A stretch of 48,715 nt of DNA from an uncultured Acetatifactor sp. (GTDB lineage Bacteria > Bacillota > Clostridia > Lachnospirales > Lachnospiraceae), in the NCBI GenBank assembly GCA_910579755.1, contig CAJTVB010000027.1, positions 1-48,715 on the forward strand, given 5' to 3'. Both the position numbers and the translations under genes were made by a program. The notes below the pieces were generated by a model that was given only the letters and a program-made list of their open reading frames with translations, ran no database searches and was not told where the DNA came from. Below, one piece after another: positions 42,308 through 48,715 of the stretch. Within the stretch, counting starts at the first letter, position 1; each line of letters begins with the position of its first letter.

Positions 42308-44182
42308 ATGAAAAAAGAAAAACGCTTGATAAGTATACCCTTCAGCAGGATTCTAGCTTTGATCCTGATGGACATTATGTCGATTATTGTTGCGGCCTTT
42401 GCGGCGCTGTATATCCGATTTGAGTTCAGCTTCAGCAATATAGACAGGGGGTATCTTGATAAGCTGGGATATATTATTTTACCCAATATCTTTTTGACCT
42501 TGCTTTTTTATGCACTGTGGAAGCTGTATAAAAGCGTATGGCGCTACGCCAGCGCCAATGAACTGATCAATATTGTGTTTGCTACCAGCTGTGCGTCTCT
42601 GGCTCAGCTGATTCTTTGTATTTCCACCGATAATCATATGCCTCGCAGTTATTATGTGTTATACTGGTTTTTGCTGACGGTATTAACCTGCGGCATTCGC
42701 TTCGGATACCGGATCCTTCGGATTCTCAATAATAAGAGGACAAGCTTTGGAGAAAAAAAGACGCGCATCAATGTGATGGTGATCGGGGCAGGAGCCGCCG
42801 GCAATATGATCCTGAAAGAGATCGAGAGCAGCCAGTACCTGAGCCTGCAGGCGAAGTGCATTATTGACGATCAGTCCGGATGCCATGGGAAATTACTGCG
42901 GGGTGTTCCCATTGTAGGAGGACGGGACAGGATCGCCGATGCGGTGACGCAGTACGGCATCGATGAGATCATTCTAGCAATTCCCTCTGCCAGCATGCAG
43001 ACCAGAAAGGAAATTCTGGATATCTGTAAGGAAACCGGCTGTAAACTGAGAACTCTTCCCGGCATGTATCAGCTGATCAATGGGGATGTGTCTGTTGCCA
43101 AATTGAAAGAAGTGGATATTGAGGATTTGTTGGGCAGGGAACCGATCCAGATCAATACAGGTGAGGTTATGAGCTACGTCAGCGGCAAGGTGGTAATGGT
43201 CACGGGAGGAGGAGGCTCCATCGGAAGTGAGCTGTGCAGACAGATCGCCGCCCACAATCCCAGGCAGCTTCTTATCCTGGACATTTATGAGAACAATGCC
43301 TATGATATTCAGCAGGAGCTGGCCAGAAGGTACCCTAAGATGGATATGGTGGTGCTGATCGCATCCGTGAGAAACACCAACCGCATCAACCAGATCTTCG
43401 AGCGGTACCGCCCGGACATTGTGTATCACGCGGCGGCCCACAAACATGTGCCTCTGATGGAAACCAGTCCCAATGAAGCGGTAAAAAATAATGTTCTGGG
43501 AACCTGGAAAATCGTCCAGGCGGCGGACCAATGGAAGGTGAAACGCTTTGTGATGATTTCCACAGACAAAGCGGTGAATCCCACCAATATTATGGGAGCC
43601 ACAAAGCGCGTCTGCGAAATGATCATTCAGACCTATAACAACCATTCTCAGACAGAGTTTGTAGCCGTGCGTTTTGGCAATGTGCTTGGCAGCAACGGAA
43701 GTGTGATACCGCTGTTCCGGAGACAGATCGCGGAAGGGGGACCGGTGACGGTAACAGATCCGGAGATCATCCGTTATTTCATGACCATTCCCGAGGCAGT
43801 ATCGCTGGTACTGCAGGCAGGCGCCTATGCCAAAGGCGGAGAAATTTTTGTGCTGGATATGGGACAGCCGGTAAAAATTGTGGATCTGGCTATGAACCTG
43901 ATCAAGCTTTCGGGATATAAGGTGGGCGAAGATATTGACATTCAATTTACAGGACTCAGGCCCGGAGAAAAAATGTATGAGGAACGCCTGATGGCGGAGG
44001 AGGGAATGCAGGAGACTGCCAATAAAATGATCAGTATCGGCAAACCCATCCAATTCGATGAAGAAAGGTTTATGAAACAGCTTGAGGAATTGAGGGATTA
44101 TGTGGTTCAGGAGCCGGATGACATCCGGGAGCATATCAAGCAGATGGTTGATACCTATAGCTATCGTTCGGAAAGCACCTGA
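42308..44182 (+). CDS. PglF/CapD-type UDP-GlcNAc 4,6-dehydratase
   Basis: Four N-terminal membrane helices (about 12-125) and a first Rossmann segment (VMVIGAGAAGNMI near 157) precede the catalytic SDR domain: VMVTGGGGSIGSELC near residue 296, DIVYHAAAHKHVPLME, the active-site STDKAVNPTNIMGATKR near 417, VRFGNVLGSNGSVIPLF and LRPGEKMYEE. Such enzymes make UDP-4-keto-6-deoxy-GlcNAc, the precursor of bacillosamine and related amino sugars. I chose ATG 42308, with AGAGGA upstream; TTG 42302 is 6 bases earlier. Length is 624 residues, normal for PglF-like proteins. The DegT aminotransferase at the right edge is a natural partner. Confidence 0.95.
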   Translation: MKKEKRLISIPFSRILALILMDIMSIIVAAFAALYIRFEFSFSNIDRGYLDKLGYIILPNIFLTLLFYALWKLYKSVWRYASANELINIVFATSCASLAQLILCISTDNHMPRSYYVLYWFLLTVLTCGIRFGYRILRILNNKRTSFGEKKTRINVMVIGAGAAGNMILKEIESSQYLSLQAKCIIDDQSGCHGKLLRGVPIVGGRDRIADAVTQYGIDEIILAIPSASMQTRKEILDICKETGCKLRTLPGMYQLINGDVSVAKLKEVDIEDLLGREPIQINTGEVMSYVSGKVVMVTGGGGSIGSELCRQIAAHNPRQLLILDIYENNAYDIQQELARRYPKMDMVVLIASVRNTNRINQIFERYRPDIVYHAAAHKHVPLMETSPNEAVKNNVLGTWKIVQAADQWKVKRFVMISTDKAVNPTNIMGATKRVCEMIIQTYNNHSQTEFVAVRFGNVLGSNGSVIPLFRRQIAEGGPVTVTDPEIIRYFMTIPEAVSLVLQAGAYAKGGEIFVLDMGQPVKIVDLAMNLIKLSGYKVGEDIDIQFTGLRPGEKMYEERLMAEEGMQETANKMISIGKPIQFDEERFMKQLEELRDYVVQEPDDIREHIKQMVDTYSYRSEST

Positions 44183-44241
44183 AGATGGTGCTGGATGTTT
44201 ACAGTTTCCCATGCCGGCTTTTCGCAGATGGAGGAAAATAC

Positions 44242-45945
44242 ATGGTAAACAGGGTCAAGCTTCCTATTGGAATCGAAAATTTTGAAGAGTTTCGGACAGA
44301 AGGGTTTTACTATGTGGATAAAACGGGGTTTATCAAGGAACTTCTGGAGAATTGGGGAAAAGTAAATCTGATTACCCGTCCCAGACGGTTTGGCAAATCC
44401 CTGAATATGAATATGCTGCAGTACTTTTTTGAATATGGGTGTGATTCCCGGCTTTTTGAGGGCCTGGCGATCAGCAGAGAAAAGGAGTATTGCAGCGAAT
44501 ATATGGGACAGTTTCCCGTGATTTCCATCACCTTAAAGAGCGTAAGCGCGGGAAATTATGATATGGCCAGAAGCATGCTCTGCTCCGTTATAGGCAATGA
44601 AGTAAAAAGATTTTCTTTTCTTTTATCCGACGACAGATTGGATGAAACAGACCGAAAACAGTTTCGGGCGCTGGTGAATGTTGGGGAAGACGGCAGCTTC
44701 CTTATGGCCGATGCGGTTCTTACAGATTCTCTGCGGCTTCTTTGTGCGCTGCTTCACAGGCATTACGGCAAGAAGGCCATTTTGTTGATCGATGAGTATG
44801 ATGTGCCCTTGGATAAGGCACAGCAGTCGGGTTATTATGATGAGATGGTTGGTCTTATCCGTAATTTATTCAGCCAGGCCCTGAAAACGAATAACAGCCT
44901 GCAATTTGCCGTGCTGACAGGCTGTCTGAGGATATCAAAGGAGAGTATTTTTACGGGGCTGAATAATTTGAATGTCTTTTCTGTTACGGATTCTTCATTC
45001 AGCAGACATTTTGGCTTCACGGATGATGAGGTCAGGGCATTGCTGGAGTATTATGGATTTGCGGCCCGGTTTGAAGCTGTCAAGGAATGGTATGATGGCT
45101 ACCGCATGGGCAATGTAGATGTCTACTGCCCATGGGATGTCATAAATTATATTAAATTGTTATGCTCTGAGCCGGATGCTGCGCCCAGAGCGTTCTGGGT
45201 CAATACCAGCGGAAATGAGATTATACGAAATTTTATCGCAAAGGCGACACCGCGGACGAAAAGGGAAATAGAGGCTTTGGTTGCCGGGGAATGTATTGCC
45301 CGGAAGATCAACCAAAGTCTGACCTACAGGGACTTATACAAAAATGTAGACAATTTGTGGAGCGTGCTTTTTACTACAGGATATCTTACCCAGAGGGGCC
45401 AAGAGGAAGACGGGGCATACAGACTGGCGATACCAAACAGAGAAATCCGACAAATTTTTACAGAACAGATTCTGGAATGGTTTCAGGAGGAGGCACGCCG
45501 GGATGCCCCCAGGCTGGATGCCTTCTGTGAGGCATTTCTGCAGGAAGATGCGGAGACTGCCGAGGAGCTTTTTAATGCTTATCTGGCAAAGGCCATCAGC
45601 ATCCGGGATACGGGGGGCAGGCGCGGGAGGAAGGAAAGCTTTTATCATGGCATTCTTTTGGGTCTGCTTGGCCACCGGGAGGACTGGAGCGTCAGCTCCA
45701 ATGTGGAATCGGGAGACGGATACAGCGACATTTTGATAGAGGATGAGGCAGGAACCACTGGCATTGTGATTGAAGTCAAGTATTCAGAGGATGCCAATTT
45801 GGAAAGGGCCTGCCAAGAGGCGCTGGCGCAGATAGAGCGGCTGGGGTATGAGGAAAAACTGCGGCAGGAGGGGACGGAGATCATTTTAAAATACGGCATT
45901 GCCTGCTTCAAAAAGAGGTGTAGGGTTGTTACTCTTCACGGGTAG
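44242..45945 (+). CDS. AAA-ATPase / PD-(D/E)XK family protein
   Basis: Residues about 1-250 match the AAA-ATPase-like family: LPIGIENFEEFRTEGFYYVD, the modified P-loop RPRRFGKSLNMNML near residue 46 and the Walker B ILLIDEYDVPL near 180. The C-terminal region (about 450-567) matches the DUF1703 PD-(D/E)XK nuclease-like family: DGYSDILIE and then GIVIEVKYS near residue 495-515, with catalytic-type Asp, Glu and Lys. This family is very common in gut bacteria, often in many copies, and its role is not established. I chose ATG 44242 because GGAGG lies 7 bases upstream. Length is 567 residues. It is not an obvious part of polysaccharide synthesis. Confidence 0.93.
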   Translation: MVNRVKLPIGIENFEEFRTEGFYYVDKTGFIKELLENWGKVNLITRPRRFGKSLNMNMLQYFFEYGCDSRLFEGLAISREKEYCSEYMGQFPVISITLKSVSAGNYDMARSMLCSVIGNEVKRFSFLLSDDRLDETDRKQFRALVNVGEDGSFLMADAVLTDSLRLLCALLHRHYGKKAILLIDEYDVPLDKAQQSGYYDEMVGLIRNLFSQALKTNNSLQFAVLTGCLRISKESIFTGLNNLNVFSVTDSSFSRHFGFTDDEVRALLEYYGFAARFEAVKEWYDGYRMGNVDVYCPWDVINYIKLLCSEPDAAPRAFWVNTSGNEIIRNFIAKATPRTKREIEALVAGECIARKINQSLTYRDLYKNVDNLWSVLFTTGYLTQRGQEEDGAYRLAIPNREIRQIFTEQILEWFQEEARRDAPRLDAFCEAFLQEDAETAEELFNAYLAKAISIRDTGGRRGRKESFYHGILLGLLGHREDWSVSSNVESGDGYSDILIEDEAGTTGIVIEVKYSEDANLERACQEALAQIERLGYEEKLRQEGTEIILKYGIACFKKRCRVVTLHG

Positions 45946-45957
45946 GGGACGCGAGGT

Positions 45958-46060
45958 GTTTTTGTGCGCTGTTTGCACAAAAACCCGAGACAGCACGCGC
46001 CAAAATGAGCGCTTTTTGCTCATTTTGTGTGCATCATGCTGCTTTGAACGGCGAAGCCGT
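45958..46060 (+). repeat. Triple-hairpin intergenic element
   Basis: Three hairpins follow in a row: GTTTTTGTGC with GCACAAAAAC (45958-45984), CAAAATGAGC with GCTCATTTTG (46001-46027), and ACGGC-GAA-GCCGT (46048-46060). The middle segment contains CAGCACGCGCCA (about 45991-46002), close to CAGCGCGCGCCA at 34211-34222 in the other element. The first stems could end transcription of the AAA-ATPase gene, but no T-run follows the stems. Confidence 0.6.
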
Positions 46061-46158
46061 GAAAAGTAACGTAAGGTTCTTTCAGCAGAAGATGTATGCT
46101 ATATTTTGCACAAAGAAGAATAAAAAACACAAAATATTGGATTTTTGCTCAATTTCAC

Positions 46159-46186
46159 TTGACATCTGCGAAAAAGGATGTATAAT
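46159..46186 (+). promoter_or_regulatory. Near-consensus promoter upstream of a short transcript
   Basis: TTGACA (46159-46164), 16 bases, TATAAT (46181-46186), both hexamers perfect. Transcription would begin near 46193, and the first strong signal met is the terminator about 90 bases later. Confidence 0.8.
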
Positions 46187-46192
46187 AAATAT

Positions 46193-46285
46193 TGTGATGT
46201 GGTCAAAGCATCTATAAGCACAAAGGGGAAGCAGATCGGAAAAACAAAAATGGCCTGTCTTGTAAGAGAGAGGCCATTTTTGCGT
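46193..46285 (+). ncRNA. Candidate small RNA or attenuated leader
   Basis: The region runs from a consensus promoter to a strong terminator (AAAAATGGCCT with AGGCCATTTTT, 11 bp, T5 end at 46281). It contains only a six-codon frame, MWSKHL, starting at ATG 46196 with no ribosome site. It could be a stand-alone small RNA or a leader whose terminator is bypassed to reach the polymerase gene 250 bases on. The remaining 46286-46532 stretch is AT-rich and holds another promoter candidate. Confidence 0.55.
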
Positions 46286-46454
46286 TATATAATAATGTTA
46301 TTTCTTTTTGTGGTCGATTTGCTGGCAACGGCATAATTTGCAGATAAGCAGCAAATAATCTGATAGTGAATTTAAAATTTGCGATGTAACTGACGATTGC
46401 CAGTAGTGTGAAATATCAATTCAAAATGTCAGACAAATATTCAAATTGGTAAGT

Positions 46455-46483
46455 TTGACAAGCAAAAAAAAAAATGCTATTTT
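46455..46483 (+). promoter_or_regulatory. Promoter candidate of the ligase/polymerase gene
   Basis: TTGACA (46455-46460), 17 bases including an A-run, TATTTT (46478-46483). If used, translation must begin downstream of about 46490, which agrees with the TTG start proposed at 46533. Confidence 0.5.
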
Positions 46484-46532
46484 ATATGCAGTTGATAAGG
46501 GAGTGGCGCAGACAAAAAAGGTGAGGCAGAAG

Positions 46533-48263
46533 TTGATTTTGACAATAAAGGAAAAAATCAAAGATCGGGAAGTGTGGATAGGGGCAGTAAAAAGAGTATT
46601 GTGTACCCTGAGCTTTGTGGTATTATGCCTTTTGGATCAGATTGTAGGCAGCGCCACAGGTATCTATCAGCAGGCAATGCGTGATTATACCTTGGTGGCG
46701 GTGGGAGTTATAATTTTATGTGCATATAGGCCGGAAGATTTTTTGAAGATCCCCTACTTGGCCTGGAGTGTTGTGTTTTTTACATTAAAGCCCTTTGCGT
46801 TTTCCTGGATTCGATCCAATATAGGCTTCCTGCCGGATTTGGAGTCTATGTCATGGGCGATTTGGATTTTTGGCATTGTGTACATCCGTATGTTTTACCA
46901 ATATGTTATTGAGAAAAAAAAGCCTGAAATGAACTGGCCGCTGTTTGGGATTTGGATGGCTATGATGATTTGCATGGTTTTTTCTCAATTTGTGTCTGGG
47001 AACGAAGAAGAATGGCCGTTGCGTTTCTTGTTTACGTTCGGTACCTTTTATTTGACGAACTACAGCCGCAAAGACCTGAATGCACTGTTTACTTGTCTGG
47101 TAGACGGGGTGATGATTGGTTTTTTTATTGTGCAGGGGCAGGCTTGGATGCATAGACCATATGATATAATTCGATATGAGGGAATGTATTCCAACTGTAA
47201 TATGAATGCATTGTTCTATCTGGTGGTGTTCTGTGCGGTGCTGTGTAAGTGGTATCAGGCGAAGCTGAAGAAGAAAACGTATGTGATACGCGTGGTTTAT
47301 ATACTTTTTGCAGGACTTTTAGTAGGACATATGCTTTTGACGATGAGCAGGACAGCCGTTGGCGTAGCCGGAGTTTTATCGATTCTGTTTTTGATATTTC
47401 AGGTGATGTCACGCAGAAGACATAGGATAAGGGAATTTGTAATCGACGGGGTAGCGCTGGCTTTGGCGGCTGTCCTGTGTTTTGTACCTTCTTATTACAT
47501 GGTTAGATATATTCCTGCATATGTTAATGATCCTGTTTTTTTTGAGGGAGATGATAATGCATATAGCATGTTGATGAAAATACAAAAAGATGATCCGGTA
47601 GATTCAGAAAAATATGTTAAGCTGGATGATGTAGTAAAAGGATTTTTTGGAAGACTGCTATGGTTTGCGGATTTTGCTTCAAATGAGGTAAGCAGATTAC
47701 TTAGGCCGTCTATGGTGGTCTATGCGGCGGAGAATACACAGGGAAGCATGAATTATGCGGAGAATAGCCAGGCCGGCAGTATTAAGCCTGGAGCAAGCCA
47801 AGAACATCCGATGCAGGAGATAGAACAATATATTTCAGATTCGATGATTATTCGCAGATATACTTACAAGTATTATTTTATGAACTTGAACATGTTTGGA
47901 CATCAACAAAGTGACTTTACAGTTTGGATTTCTAAAAGTGTTAGTGTCCCTCATGCACATAATCTTTTCCTTCAGATAGCATTTGGCTTTGGAATACCAA
48001 CGGGGTGCTTATTTTTTGGTTTAGTTATTTACGCATATTTTAGTTTTGCAAGTAAGATAAAGAAAAATAAGCAGGGGACTTATTACTATTTGCTTATGAC
48101 AGCAGGAGTGATCACGACCGTATTTGTAATATTTGGTATGATGGAAATCGTTTGGACTTATGGGCAATTGATTTTTACATTGTTTCATATAGTACAATAT
48201 TTGACTTATCATGATTGGCTTCCTAAGAAGACAAGATTTATTGTTGCTTACCAGAATGCATAA
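46533..48263 (+). CDS. O-antigen ligase/polymerase (Wzy/WaaL-like) membrane protein
   Basis: This integral membrane protein has about eleven helices with the long extracytoplasmic loop typical of WaaL/Wzy proteins (residues about 320-460). FAGLLVGHMLLTMSRTAVGV followed by AGVLSILFLI near residue 270 is the pfam Wzy_C pattern. The C-terminal SVSVPHAHNLFLQIAFGFGI is the conserved H-N motif of the family. I prefer TTG 46533, 6 bases after AAGGTGAGG; the full frame extends to 46446 but spans a promoter. Length is 576 residues from this start. It probably polymerises or transfers the locus B polysaccharide. AT-rich. Confidence 0.85.
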   Translation: MILTIKEKIKDREVWIGAVKRVLCTLSFVVLCLLDQIVGSATGIYQQAMRDYTLVAVGVIILCAYRPEDFLKIPYLAWSVVFFTLKPFAFSWIRSNIGFLPDLESMSWAIWIFGIVYIRMFYQYVIEKKKPEMNWPLFGIWMAMMICMVFSQFVSGNEEEWPLRFLFTFGTFYLTNYSRKDLNALFTCLVDGVMIGFFIVQGQAWMHRPYDIIRYEGMYSNCNMNALFYLVVFCAVLCKWYQAKLKKKTYVIRVVYILFAGLLVGHMLLTMSRTAVGVAGVLSILFLIFQVMSRRRHRIREFVIDGVALALAAVLCFVPSYYMVRYIPAYVNDPVFFEGDDNAYSMLMKIQKDDPVDSEKYVKLDDVVKGFFGRLLWFADFASNEVSRLLRPSMVVYAAENTQGSMNYAENSQAGSIKPGASQEHPMQEIEQYISDSMIIRRYTYKYYFMNLNMFGHQQSDFTVWISKSVSVPHAHNLFLQIAFGFGIPTGCLFFGLVIYAYFSFASKIKKNKQGTYYYLLMTAGVITTVFVIFGMMEIVWTYGQLIFTLFHIVQYLTYHDWLPKKTRFIVAYQNA

Positions 48264-48319
48264 TTAGTTTTTGCGGGCGTAAAGATAAGCTTGCATATTA
48301 AAGAAAGAAATGATAAAAT

Positions 48320-48358
48320 AAAACAGGTTATCAACAAAGGTGAAATCCTGTTTTGCTT
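48320..48358 (+). terminator. Terminator after the ligase/polymerase gene
   Basis: AAAACAGG pairs with CCTGTTTT across 19 bases, followed by GCTTATT. The loop is long and the T-run is inside the stem, so strength is uncertain. Confidence 0.5.
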
Positions 48359-48364
48359 ATTACA

Positions 48365-48420
48365 CTTTCGTGCCTCGAAAGTTAGATGCTGATCCGGCCT
48401 TGTGCAGTCTGGGCTGGATC
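48365..48420 (+). other. Hairpin leader before the aminotransferase gene
   Basis: CTTTCG-TGCCT-CGAAAG (48365-48381) and GATCCGGCC with GGCTGGATC (48391-48420, one G-U pair) are both stable short stems upstream of ATG 48450. No known riboswitch is recognised. Confidence 0.35.
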
Positions 48421-48449
48421 AAAAGATGCCTGCAGGGAGGGAGCTGAAC

Positions 48450-48715
48450 ATGAAAAACATACTGTTTTCCCCGCCGGACATCACCGAGCTGGAAATCTCG
48501 GCGGTGGCGGATGTGATGCGTAGCGGCTGGATCACAACCGGCGCCAAAACTAAACAATTCGAGTCTGCGGCAGCTGCATTCTGCGGGTGCAAAAAGGCTG
48601 TATGCCTTAATTCTGCCACTGCCTGCCTGGAACTGATTCTCAGAGTGCTGGGCATCGGGGAAGGGGACGAGGTTATTACCAGTGCTTATACTTACACCGC
48701 ATCTGCCAGCCCTGT
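48450..48715 (+). CDS. DegT/DnrJ/EryC1-type sugar aminotransferase, 5' part
   Basis: The 88 codons seen before the right edge encode NILFSPPDITELEISAVADV, SGWITTGAKTKQFESAAAAF and VCLNSATACLELILRVLG, the N-terminal signature of PLP-dependent sugar aminotransferases. The GIGEGDEVITSAYTYTASAS segment is the start of the PLP pocket; the Schiff-base lysine lies beyond the window. Such enzymes aminate the 4-keto sugar from PglF-type dehydratases, so it probably completes the amino-deoxysugar step with the gene at 42308. GGGAGGGAGCTGAAC precedes ATG 48450. Confidence 0.9.
   Translation, partial: MKNILFSPPDITELEISAVADVMRSGWITTGAKTKQFESAAAAFCGCKKAVCLNSATACLELILRVLGIGEGDEVITSAYTYTASASP

Noticed and set aside
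46005..46217. 70-codon plus-strand frame over the hairpin region
   Set aside because: It crosses the hairpin element, the consensus promoter and the predicted start site, and has no family resemblance.

Overview
This window looks like a chromosomal segment from a motile, low-to-mid-GC Gram-positive Clostridia member, most likely a gut-type Lachnospiraceae. Support: a Bacillus-like mbl-flhO-flhP flagellar block, comF followed by yvyF, cdaA-ybbR-glmM, a Spo0A-type DNA-binding domain, Gram-positive lipoboxes, strong Shine-Dalgarno sites with frequent GTG/TTG starts, and a Gram-positive GAAC-N4-GTTC LexA box upstream of uvrB. No rRNA, tRNA, CRISPR array, transposase or phage gene was seen.

Layout. 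1-1230 (minus strand): the N-terminal part of a MetRS-like synthetase, a 30-codon orphan peptide gene with its own terminator, a hairpin-rich element and a short or decayed AraC regulator. 1405-6642: LexA-box-controlled uvrB-uvrA. 6800-10098: mbl plus flagellar rod genes. 10128-13985: recD2, comF, yvyF and a small membrane protein. 14024-18794: an unknown membrane protein with an arginine/glycine-rich tail, then c-di-AMP synthase cdaA, its regulator ybbR, and glmM. 18819-19211: an HPr-like protein with its own promoter and terminator. 19251-21076 (minus): a DUF3048 lipoprotein and a DUF212 (divergent PAP2) membrane protein. 21217-22843: a GtrB-type glycosyltransferase and a receiver-less Spo0A DNA-binding domain.

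Two polysaccharide regions follow. Locus A (22846-34164) carries two membrane proteins, a priming sugar transferase, a Wzz-type chain-length protein carrying what looks like a dead tyrosine-kinase domain, an EpsG-type polymerase and five glycosyltransferases. It ends at a structured, inverted-repeat-rich element. A secreted SH3/glucosaminidase and a proline-rich lipoprotein separate it from locus B. Locus B (38106 to the right edge) carries an LpxD-like acyltransferase, a membrane acyltransferase, a GT2, a PIG-L deacetylase, a PglF/CapD-type dehydratase, an AAA-ATPase/PD-(D/E)XK protein, an O-antigen ligase/polymerase and the start of a DegT aminotransferase. The dehydratase plus the aminotransferase suggest an amino-deoxysugar that is N- or O-acylated. 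No flippase was seen in the window.

The main unusual items are: a 10-codon relic of the PIG-L gene lying in front of the LpxD-like gene, which marks a past rearrangement; a short promoter-to-terminator transcript at about 46193-46285; hairpin-rich intergenic elements, two of which share a CAGCRCGCGCCA motif; the kinase-dead Wzz fusion; the receiver-less Spo0A domain; the orphan 30-residue peptide; and tandem DNA repeats in or beside uvrB, the polysaccharide locus and the lipoprotein. All functional names rest on motif recognition by eye, without database searches.
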